Source: CAYWFF01 sp964458085 (GTDB lineage Bacteria > Patescibacteriota > Microgenomatia > UBA8517). Taken from it: a DNA stretch of 22,749 nucleotides. The DNA lies in assembly GCA_964458085.1 (NCBI GenBank), contig CAYWFF010000013.1, positions 1 to 22,749 on the forward strand, written 5' to 3'. Of the stretch, positions 1 to 6,180 are shown one piece after another (the stretch's first letter is position 1; each line of letters begins with the position of its first letter). Made by a program: the position numbers and the translations under genes. The notes under the pieces were generated by a model. It saw nothing but the letters and a program-made list of their open reading frames with translations. It searched no databases and was not told where the DNA came from.

Positions 1-3
1 TAG

Positions 4-74
4 TCGGGGTGGGCAGAATTGAACTGCCGCCGGACGCACCCCATGCGCCCATTCTACCGTTAAACTACACCCCG
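4..74 (-). tRNA. tRNA-Pro, anticodon GGG
   Basis: On the minus strand the 71-nt sequence folds into a complete cloverleaf. The 7-bp acceptor stem pairs CGGGGTG with CACCCCG, and the discriminator base is A. The D arm is GTTTAACGGTAGAAT. The anticodon stem GGCGC/GCGTC closes the loop ATGGGGT, and the T arm is GGCAG-TTCAATT-CTGCC. The anticodon GGG lies at 40-42 and reads the proline codons CCC and CCU. A C1-G72 pair with A73 is typical of bacterial tRNA-Pro. CCA is not encoded, so it must be added after transcription. The gene stands alone at the window edge and does not belong to the ribosomal block. Confidence 0.93.
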
Positions 75-115
75 AGTGAAACGAGGGGAGGAGATTAATG
101 GCTAAGCTATTTGCT

Positions 116-135
116 TACCGTTAAACTACACCCCG
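116..135 (-). repeat. 20-nt duplicate of the tRNA-Pro 5' end
   Basis: Bases 116-135 are identical to 55-74, the acceptor 5' strand and most of the D arm of tRNA-Pro. The copy lies 41 bp upstream of the tRNA in the same orientation. The similarity stops abruptly: no anticodon arm, T arm or acceptor 3' strand follows, so this is a fragment and not a second tRNA. It may be a recombination or integration scar, or an assembly artefact. Confidence 0.85.
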
Positions 136-141
136 TGAGTA

Positions 142-168
142 TTTATAATTTTGTATTGGTTAAATCAA
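142..168 (-). promoter_or_regulatory. candidate promoter for tRNA-Pro
   Basis: On the minus strand TATAAA (142-147) follows a TTGATT-like -35 (163-168), although the spacing is only 15 bp. A one- or two-base shifted -35 (TTTGAT, TTTTGA) gives 16-17 bp. The expected start site would fall at or just before the first base of the duplicated tRNA fragment. The precursor would therefore begin with a tRNA-like 5' end and be processed some 60 nt further on. The sequence is AT-rich, so chance matches are likely. Confidence 0.35.
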
Positions 169-315
169 AAACTAATACTAACTTTAATTCCAATACTTAA
201 CTGTATTTTACCAGAGCCTAACTTAGATTGGAAATATAAACGTTGAATAGTTAATTCCTAAACTTCGAAACTTTAACATAAACTAGGTCTGGTATTACTA
301 TCTAACTTCCTGTAA

Positions 316-321
316 TAATAT
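316..321 (+). promoter_or_regulatory. -10 element (TAATAT) upstream of the small membrane protein
   Basis: TAATAT ends 5 nt before the GTG at 327. This fits the -10/start-codon arrangement seen before several other genes in the window and would give a leaderless mRNA beginning at about that GTG. No Shine-Dalgarno is visible upstream. Confidence 0.4.
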
Positions 322-326
322 TGGAA

Positions 327-683
327 GTGGAAACCGGCGTTCCCTCAGAAAAAATATTAGGTTATAGTCTTATCGCAATTGGAGTAGGGATTATTCTTTT
401 AGCACTTTTTAATGTTTACCAAATCTTCCAAAGACAAACCTCTGCAGTAGAAATTTTCGACTTTGCCAGTGTGTCAATTGATTTAGGAAAAGCACTAGGA
501 TTGCCCACCACCCCGAATGCAGTAAATCAAGAACTAATAAGCTCCGACATGGTAAATAAACCGCTTAATTTATTCACCCATATTTTTATTGTCGGTTTCT
601 TTTCCTCAATCGGGTTTAAACTGGCAAATATCGGTACGCTTCTTGTCCGACCTATAAAAGTCCAACTCCAAAAAACCACATAA
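327..683 (+). CDS. small two-helix membrane protein, function unknown
   Basis: This encodes about 118 residues if translation starts at the GTG at 327, or 120 from the TTG at 321. I prefer GTG because a TAATAT -10 box ends 5 nt before it and no Shine-Dalgarno supports either start. Two hydrophobic segments are visible, near residues 9-34 (rich in I, L, G and A) and near residues 76-104. A polar, probably extracytoplasmic loop of about 40 residues lies between them. I recognise no catalytic motif and no named family. The TAA stop abuts the ATG of the phosphoesterase gene, so the two are almost certainly co-transcribed and translationally coupled, which suggests a shared process or shared membrane location. 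Confidence 0.75.
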   Translation: METGVPSEKILGYSLIAIGVGIILLALFNVYQIFQRQTSAVEIFDFASVSIDLGKALGLPTTPNAVNQELISSDMVNKPLNLFTHIFIVGFFSSIGFKLANIGTLLVRPIKVQLQKTT

Positions 684-1187
684 ATGAAAATACTCATTCT
701 TTCTGATATTCACGATCATGTATGGAACCTGGAAAAACTAATAAATAAGGTTAAAAATGCAGTTGATGCTGCTGTCTTTTGCGGGGACATGTGTTCTCCT
801 TTTTCAGCCGGTCTGTTGGGAAAGCTTGGTGTTCCTTCTTACGCCTGCCTCGGAAATAATGATGTTGATCATATTGGACTATTAAAAAAATCGGGAGATA
901 AATTTACCTGGTTTTTTCAATCTCAAGATTACGGATCGGTCGAGCTGGGTGGTAAAAAAATTGCTTTTTGTCATTATCCCAAAAAAGGTGAACAACTGGT
1001 AAAGACGGGGAATTACAATGCGGTTTTCTATGGTCACACTCACAAGAAAAAAAATGAAAAGCATAGAAAGACGCTTTTAGTTAATCCCGGATCTGTTTGC
1101 GGAATTGTGGACGGTCGCGACAGTGCTCCTTCATACGGCATTTACACCACAGACACTAACGAAATTGACATATTAGACATAGCCTAA
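684..1187 (+). CDS. YfcE/MJ0936-type metallophosphoesterase
   Basis: This 167-residue protein is a compact calcineurin-like phosphoesterase, close to the 160-180 residues usual for the YfcE/MJ0936 family. The metal-binding motifs appear in order: D8-x-H10 (SDIHD), G34-D35, G57-N-N-D60, H97, and G117-H-T-H120. They form the di-metal site that hydrolyses phosphodiesters. Biochemically studied relatives act on model phosphodiesters or cyclic nucleotides, but the native substrate is usually unknown, and it is unknown here. There is no signal peptide or membrane segment, so it should be cytosolic. The gene starts directly after the stop of the small membrane protein gene with no spacer. Confidence 0.88.
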   Translation: MKILILSDIHDHVWNLEKLINKVKNAVDAAVFCGDMCSPFSAGLLGKLGVPSYACLGNNDVDHIGLLKKSGDKFTWFFQSQDYGSVELGGKKIAFCHYPKKGEQLVKTGNYNAVFYGHTHKKKNEKHRKTLLVNPGSVCGIVDGRDSAPSYGIYTTDTNEIDILDIA

Positions 1188-1223
1188 ATAATATCCCCAT
1201 TTTATTCGGTAAGTAAAATAAGC

Positions 1224-1229
1224 TACAAT
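1224..1229 (+). promoter_or_regulatory. -10 element (TACAAT) of a leaderless promoter for the DUF389 gene
   Basis: TACAAT is followed by exactly 6 nt and then the ATG at 1236, so transcription would begin at or within a base of the start codon. No Shine-Dalgarno is present and no good -35 is seen. Confidence 0.6.
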
Positions 1230-1235
1230 TAACTT

Positions 1236-1946
1236 ATGCTTATTCTGTTCCAAAATCTTACTCACAAAGATAAATCTAGTGCGATTGATAAATTAATTAA
1301 AGGCAGCACCCCTTCTCAAGACTATTTTTTAATGGTCATTCTTTCCATAGTAACTGCAACTTTAGGACTTTTACTCAATAACGCTTCGGTCATTATAGGC
1401 AGTATGCTTATTGCTCCCATTCTCTACCCTGTTTTAAGCTTATCGTTGGGGCTCATAATGTCCGATTCCGAGCTAATCGGCCGTGCATTTTATACTATTG
1501 CTAAATCGGTGGCTCTGGCAATTGGAATCGCCGCTCTTTCAAACTTTTTATTCGGGAGCCATTTTACTGAACTAACTCCTGAAATTCTCTCACGTACTTA
1601 TGCAACGCTTCCATATATTGCAATCGCAATTGCCGCCGGATTTGCAGCTTCATTTGCATTGGTAAAGCCCCAACTTTCAGAAACGCTTCCGGGTATTGCA
1701 ATTTCCGTTGCCCTTATTCCACCGCTTGCGGTAACGGGAATTGGAATTGCGAACTTTAATCCGCAACTAGCCAGCGGGTCATTATTGCTTTTCTTAGCAA
1801 ATATTGTCGGTATTATTTTTGCCAGCATGATAACTTTTTCTCTGATGAATTTTTATATGCAGCGCAAAGAAGCCCACACAGCAGCACTCAAAGAAGATGC
1901 AAAAGTAAAACATGAGTTTGAGAAAGCGGCTCTGAAAAAAATATAA
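1236..1946 (+). CDS. DUF389-family integral membrane protein
   Basis: The 236-residue product matches the DUF389 hydrophobic domain. After a short polar N-terminus the NNASVIIGSMLIAPILYP motif lies in the first helical hairpin. Further transmembrane stretches follow, including LPYIAIAIAAGFAASFAL and PGIAISVALIPPLAVTGIGI, giving about six segments in total. The charged C-terminus from about residue 208 should be cytoplasmic. The family is widespread in bacteria and archaea and has no established biochemical function. Some members carry extra cytoplasmic domains, but this one is essentially the membrane domain alone. It appears to have its own leaderless promoter, separated from the phosphoesterase gene by 48 bp. 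Confidence 0.88.
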   Translation: MLILFQNLTHKDKSSAIDKLIKGSTPSQDYFLMVILSIVTATLGLLLNNASVIIGSMLIAPILYPVLSLSLGLIMSDSELIGRAFYTIAKSVALAIGIAALSNFLFGSHFTELTPEILSRTYATLPYIAIAIAAGFAASFALVKPQLSETLPGIAISVALIPPLAVTGIGIANFNPQLASGSLLLFLANIVGIIFASMITFSLMNFYMQRKEAHTAALKEDAKVKHEFEKAALKKI

Positions 1947-1957
1947 AAACAATATGG

Positions 1958-1963
1958 TAAAAT
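1958..1963 (+). promoter_or_regulatory. -10 element (TAAAAT) of a leaderless promoter for pepF
   Basis: TAAAAT is separated by 6 nt (GCCCTC) from the ATG at 1970 and lies just after the DUF389 stop codon at 1944-1946. No Shine-Dalgarno is present in the 23-bp gap. Confidence 0.55.
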
Positions 1964-1969
1964 GCCCTC

Positions 1970-3775
1970 ATGGCAAGACAGCTAACTAATACAATTTGGG
2001 ACTTATCTTCGCTTTTTTCTTCACCAACCGATCCCCAAATTGCAAAAATGCAAAATAAGACTGTAAAAGAAAGTTACAAATTTATAAACAAGTGGAAAAA
2101 CCGCTCTGATTATTTGGAAAAACCTGCTTCCCTAGCTGAAGCGTTAAATGACTTCAATCACTGGTTAACTTACTATGGATTGAATGGAAAAGTTTGGTAT
2201 TATTTCGATTTACTTCATCACCTCAATCAAAACGACTCAGAAGTTAAAGCAAGGATGAATAAAGCCGAAGAAGTAGCTCGTAATATTCAAAACGATATCC
2301 AGTTTTTTGAACTAAACATTGCAAAAATTGAAAAATCCAAACGAAAAAAGTTTCTGAACCATAAGGCATTAAACCCTTATAAAAATTTTCTTAAACAACT
2401 GTTTTCCTCTGCAGATCATTTGCTAAGTGACAATGAAGAAAAAATAATGAATCTCAAAGCAAACCCCGCTCATTCCGCATGGGTTTCAATGGTAAGCGGC
2501 CTTTTATCAAAAGAGGAAAGAGAAGTTCTCAACGAAAATGGTAAAACAACAAAGAATAACTTTGAAGAAATATTGGGGCTTATGGACAGTAAACAAAAAG
2601 AGGTGCGGGACAGTGCAGCTGAGGCTTTCAATGGCATTCTCAAAAAGCATATTGATGTAGTCGAAAACGAAATTAATGCAATTCTTTTGGATAAAAAGGT
2701 AAATGACACTCTCAGAAAATATGACCGACCGGACAAGGCAAGACATATCGGAAACGATATTGACACTGAAGTTGTTGACGCCCTGCGAACAGCTGTAAGC
2801 GACAGGATGGATATCGCCCGGAAATATTATGCTTTAAAAGCAAAACTCTTTGGAGTTAAAAAATTAGCATATCACGAGCGGAATTTGGAGTATGGAAAAG
2901 TCAAGAAAAAGTATTCATACTCAGACGGAGTATCATTGGTAACCAAAACCTTTCACAATTTAGACCCTGAATTTGCAGAAATTCTGACAAGTTTTCAAAA
3001 AAAGGGACAGGTGGATGTTTATCCTAAAAAAGGCAAACAGGGTGGTGCTTTTTGCATTTACAATCTTATTACCCAACCGGTTTTCGTACTTTTAAATTGG
3101 ACAGACAAGTTAAACGATGTCAGAACTTTGGCGCATGAATTCGGACATGCGATAAATGACGAGTTGACCAGGAAAAACCAGATTGCAGTCAACTTCGGAA
3201 CTTCAACGGCAACCGCTGAAGTTGCCAGTACTTTTATGGAGGATTTTGTTTTGGAAGAATTGGAAAAGGAAGCAAATGATGAAATGAAACTGACGCTTAA
3301 AATGGCAAAACTCAATCAGGACGTGTCTTCCATTTTCCGGCAAATAGCATTTTACAACTTTGAATGGGACTTACATCAAGTATTTCGGGACAAAGGCTAT
3401 CTGTCTCAAGAAGAAATCGGTAATCTTTTCCAAAAACATATGAAGTCCTATATGGGTTCAGCAGTTGAGCAATCAGAGGGAAGTCAAAATTGGTGGAGTT
3501 ATGTCTGGCATTTCCGGTCATTTTTCTACGTTTATTCATATGCATCAGGGCTTTTAATTTCAAAATCACTTCAAGCATCAGTCAGAGAAAACAAAGCGTA
3601 TGTTGAAAAGGTAAAAGTATTTTTTTCAGCAGGTGTCTCCAAATCGCCCAAGGATATTTTTGCGGACTTGGGAGTGGATATTACAAACAAAGCCTTCTGG
3701 CATAAGGGACTTGATGAAATAGAAGCTAATTTAAAAGAAACTGAAAAACTGGCAAAGAAATTGGGAAAAATATAA
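1970..3775 (+). CDS. pepF: M3-family oligoendopeptidase F
   Basis: The 601-residue protein is a full-length M3B zinc peptidase, since oligoendopeptidases F are about 600 residues. The catalytic motif H389-E390-F-G-H393 (within LAHEFGHAINDEL) supplies two zinc ligands and the general base. E417 (in TATAEVASTF) lies 24 residues further on as the third ligand. The helical N-terminal half is as expected for the clam-shaped M3 fold, which admits only short peptides. Its likely role is cytosolic recycling of oligopeptides, useful to a cell that probably scavenges amino acids. There is no signal peptide. The start at 1970 is supported by the -10 box 6 nt upstream. The stop is a single base from the stop of convergent uppS. 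Confidence 0.93.
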   Translation: MARQLTNTIWDLSSLFSSPTDPQIAKMQNKTVKESYKFINKWKNRSDYLEKPASLAEALNDFNHWLTYYGLNGKVWYYFDLLHHLNQNDSEVKARMNKAEEVARNIQNDIQFFELNIAKIEKSKRKKFLNHKALNPYKNFLKQLFSSADHLLSDNEEKIMNLKANPAHSAWVSMVSGLLSKEEREVLNENGKTTKNNFEEILGLMDSKQKEVRDSAAEAFNGILKKHIDVVENEINAILLDKKVNDTLRKYDRPDKARHIGNDIDTEVVDALRTAVSDRMDIARKYYALKAKLFGVKKLAYHERNLEYGKVKKKYSYSDGVSLVTKTFHNLDPEFAEILTSFQKKGQVDVYPKKGKQGGAFCIYNLITQPVFVLLNWTDKLNDVRTLAHEFGHAINDELTRKNQIAVNFGTSTATAEVASTFMEDFVLEELEKEANDEMKLTLKMAKLNQDVSSIFRQIAFYNFEWDLHQVFRDKGYLSQEEIGNLFQKHMKSYMGSAVEQSEGSQNWWSYVWHFRSFFYVYSYASGLLISKSLQASVRENKAYVEKVKVFFSAGVSKSPKDIFADLGVDITNKAFWHKGLDEIEANLKETEKLAKKLGKI

Positions 3776-3776
3776 T

Positions 3777-5057
3777 TTAAGCTACGCGTTCTTTCAAGGC
3801 GCTGTAGAACTTATAAAGGTAATCTTCTGCTTTGTCCCAATGTTCATCCCCCAAACCCTGTTCTGCAAGATTTCTTTCAACATTAGCAAGGACCCGAAGG
3901 TGTGCTGCTTTTGCAGCTTGGAAAAGAGAAATCCTGTAAACCTCTGCATAATACTCTTTTGCCAAGTCTTCCACGTTCGCAGCTTCTCTGATATGTTTTT
4001 TGTTGTTCATTTCCTTCATCATGGCAACTTCTAGGGAAGCAACCAAAGAAGGTTCGAATGCTAATTTCAGTTCGTCTTTAATTAGTTGATAGAATTTTTT
4101 CAAAGGCTTTTTCGCTTTTTCCCATTTGCTGTTTTTACCTTCCAAAAACGCCTGAGTCATAAGAATGGCTGCCTCTTTTGCCAATTCTTTTGACAAACCG
4201 TATTGTTCTTTAAGGTGTTCTATTGCATAGTCTCTAAACCTGGTACCTTCAGGGATGTTTCCCAACCTCCACCAATTAACTTCAAGGTTGGCAATAAGTT
4301 GTGGCTTATACTTAAAATGAAACACCTTATCCTTGGCACCGAATCTACGACGACGACGACTATAGTCTAAAATTGCTGCTTTAATCTTTTCAGGAGTTAT
4401 ATCAGGTAAATGAACCTCTTCAAAGTAATACTCTGAATACGCCATTTGCCATGGCATAAACCCGCTAGTCCGCTGTTCTCCAGATGGACGAATAAAAAGA
4501 TCGGGCTCAGGGTAAGGTTGATTGTTTGTATCTAAATAAGAGGATATGAGATTTTCGTCTATTTTCTCAACTGGTATATTATCTGCAACAATCTTTTGGA
4601 TTGCTCTCGTAATCTCATCTCTTCCTCCATAATCAAGAGCCAAGTTGAGCACATATTTAGTATTATGCTTAGTTTCTCTCTCTGATCTCTCTATTAATTG
4701 TGTTAGTAGTTTTGGCAACCTATCTTTTCTGCCTAAATGTATAAATTTTACACCTTCTTTATCAGCGTCCTTTAGGTATTCTTTAATTGTGTTTTTTACT
4801 AAATTAAGGATATGGTTTACTTCTTTTGGATGACGTTTCCAGTTTTCTGTCGAAAAACCCCAAAGTGTAAGCGTGTGGACACCCATATATCGACAAGCAT
4901 TTATAAGATTCTTTAAACGCCTTGCCGCTTCTTCATGTCCAAATGCTGGAGAAAACCCTTTTGCCCGAGCCCATCTACCATTACCATCGAGGACAATGGC
5001 TATATGATTCGGGACAATAACACCTTTAGGGAGAGTAAGGTCCGGGTTTGATGGCAT
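3777..5057 (-). CDS. uppS: isoprenyl transferase (cis-prenyltransferase) with duplicated C-terminal extension
   Basis: Residues 1-250 are a canonical undecaprenyl diphosphate synthase-type cis-prenyltransferase. Visible motifs are D24-G-N-G-R-W (catalytic Asp), H41, GFSTENW (67-73), NLALDYGGRDEI (138-149) and the RPSGEQR...PWQMAYSEYYF block (190-212). The enzyme condenses IPP onto an allylic diphosphate to make the polyprenyl carrier used in cell-wall glycan assembly at the membrane. The family is usually about 230-260 residues; here 426. The extra 170 residues are helical and form two diverged repeats (about 252-330 and 336-423). They share a P-x-L-[IV]-A-x-LEV opening and a W-[ED]-KA-x3-L-x-KFY ending. 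I do not recognise this domain. The start is fixed by a TATAAT box 6 nt upstream. Confidence 0.93.
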   Translation of the reverse strand: MPSNPDLTLPKGVIVPNHIAIVLDGNGRWARAKGFSPAFGHEEAARRLKNLINACRYMGVHTLTLWGFSTENWKRHPKEVNHILNLVKNTIKEYLKDADKEGVKFIHLGRKDRLPKLLTQLIERSERETKHNTKYVLNLALDYGGRDEITRAIQKIVADNIPVEKIDENLISSYLDTNNQPYPEPDLFIRPSGEQRTSGFMPWQMAYSEYYFEEVHLPDITPEKIKAAILDYSRRRRRFGAKDKVFHFKYKPQLIANLEVNWWRLGNIPEGTRFRDYAIEHLKEQYGLSKELAKEAAILMTQAFLEGKNSKWEKAKKPLKKFYQLIKDELKLAFEPSLVASLEVAMMKEMNNKKHIREAANVEDLAKEYYAEVYRISLFQAAKAAHLRVLANVERNLAEQGLGDEHWDKAEDYLYKFYSALKERVA

Positions 5058-5063
5058 GGAAGA

Positions 5064-5069
5064 ATTATA
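5064..5069 (-). promoter_or_regulatory. -10 element (TATAAT) of a leaderless uppS promoter
   Basis: On the minus strand a consensus TATAAT is followed by 6 nt (TCTTCC) and the uppS ATG at 5057. Its -35 region would lie at about 5087-5092, on top of the -10 box of the divergent polyprenyl synthase. Confidence 0.65.
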
Positions 5070-5089
5070 ACATATTGTTAGTAAAGTGA

Positions 5090-5095
5090 TATAAT
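5090..5095 (+). promoter_or_regulatory. -10 element (TATAAT) of a leaderless polyprenyl synthase promoter
   Basis: On the plus strand a consensus TATAAT is followed by 7 nt (TCGGCTC) and the ATG at 5103. Its -35 region would fall at about 5067-5072, over the uppS -10 box. The two promoters therefore interlock within 45 bp. Confidence 0.65.
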
Positions 5096-5102
5096 TCGGC
5101 TC

Positions 5103-6179
5103 ATGAATGGTAGAATCGGTAAAAAGTATCTTGAAAATTATCTACAAAAAACAAGCAAGTCCTTTGATAAGTACCTTTATAAAAGGGTGGCCGAATCTAA
5201 AGAGATTGGTTTAATTCCGGCTGAACTTACACAAAAGTTTGCAGAAATTGCAAAAAAAGGAAAAAGGGTTAGAGGCGCCCTTGTTGTGTTAGGTTATGAA
5301 GCAGTAGGAGGAACTAACTTTCGAGCAATATACGAGGCAAGTCAATTTATTGAACTAGGACATACAGCGCTTTTAGTTCATGATGATATCCAAGACCACG
5401 CCTTATTGCGGAGAGGTTTAACTACAATCCACAAACAATTTGAAAAAACAGGATCTCAAGCTGGAATAGGTAAAGCTTCTGCCCATTACGGAATTTCAAT
5501 CGCAATTGATGCAGGTATACTGGGATATTATCTGTCGTGGGAAAAGCTTATAACCGCTGGGTTTGACCCCAAACATATCATACAGGCAGGAAAATTATAT
5601 GCAGATTACATTGTGAGAGTTTCCCATGGACAAACTCTAGACATAGCTAATACACATCTCCATAAAACCAGCCAAACAGAACTTATTAACATATTACGAT
5701 ACAAGACTGCGGAATATACCGGAGTACTACCTCTTTTAGTGGGGGCTACATTAGCCGGATTAGAGGATAAACAAGTTTTCAGAGATCTCATGCAATATGG
5801 GCTAAGTTTAGGGTGGGCGTTTCAAATACAGGATGATATTTTGGGCACCTTCGGTGATGAAAATAAAGTGGGGAAAGATGTTGGCATCGACATTAAAGAC
5901 GGAAAAGTGACACTATTAATGTTGCATTTAGAAAAACACGGATCGCCCAAACAAAAGGCTTTTTTAGCTAAAACACTTGGAAATCCAAAAGCAACCGATA
6001 CTGATATTAAAAAACTGCAAAAGATGTTACGCGAAGCAGGTTCGCTTGAATATGTTAAAAACTTAGGATGGAAATATGTAGAAAAAGGGAAAAAATATAT
6101 TCCCCGAATTACTGCGGATCATGCACAACAAAAAACTTTTGAATCATTACTCTATTACATCATGGAGCGTACCCTCTAG
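5103..6179 (+). CDS. trans-polyprenyl diphosphate synthase (GGPP/FPP synthase family)
   Basis: This 358-residue protein is a class I trans-prenyltransferase. The first aspartate-rich motif is D94-D-I-Q-D98, followed by R103-R104. The second is D244-D-ILGTFG-D252, and the GKDVGIDIKDGKVTLL segment (257-272) is typical of the family. It condenses allylic diphosphates head-to-tail with IPP. The residues just before the first Asp motif (ELGHTALLVH) contain no bulky aromatic. In short-chain synthases a Phe or Tyr at the fourth or fifth position upstream limits product length, so a product of C20 or longer is possible. It is the first gene of an apparent operon, 1 nt from the methyltransferase, and divergent from uppS. 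The product cannot be fixed from sequence. Confidence 0.92.
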   Translation: MNGRIGKKYLENYLQKTSKSFDKYLYKRVAESKEIGLIPAELTQKFAEIAKKGKRVRGALVVLGYEAVGGTNFRAIYEASQFIELGHTALLVHDDIQDHALLRRGLTTIHKQFEKTGSQAGIGKASAHYGISIAIDAGILGYYLSWEKLITAGFDPKHIIQAGKLYADYIVRVSHGQTLDIANTHLHKTSQTELINILRYKTAEYTGVLPLLVGATLAGLEDKQVFRDLMQYGLSLGWAFQIQDDILGTFGDENKVGKDVGIDIKDGKVTLLMLHLEKHGSPKQKAFLAKTLGNPKATDTDIKKLQKMLREAGSLEYVKNLGWKYVEKGKKYIPRITADHAQQKTFESLLYYIMERTL

Positions 6180-6180
6180 T

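Larger units (their letters stand above)
75..315. other. non-coding gap between tRNA-Pro and the first plus-strand gene
   Basis: This AT-rich interval holds the tRNA fragment and its candidate promoter. On the plus strand a strong Shine-Dalgarno (GGGGAGGAG) precedes an ATG at 98 that opens only eight codons (MAKLFAYR). It stops at TAA 122-124, inside the duplicated tRNA fragment. I see no longer reading frame with coding character and no intrinsic terminator. Confidence 0.6.

Noticed and set aside
116..135. Second tRNA gene
   Set aside because: Only the acceptor 5' strand and part of the D arm are present; no anticodon stem, T arm or matching acceptor 3' strand follows.
3840..4034. Small plus-strand frame antisense to the uppS extension
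   Set aside because: It is antisense to a gene region with clear internal protein repeats, has no start signal, and has no coding character of its own.
6121..6180. In-frame upstream ATG extending the methyltransferase by 20 residues
   Set aside because: It lies wholly within the polyprenyl synthase gene, the extra residues are unlike any methyltransferase N-terminus, and the ATG at 6181 sits 1 nt after the synthase stop.
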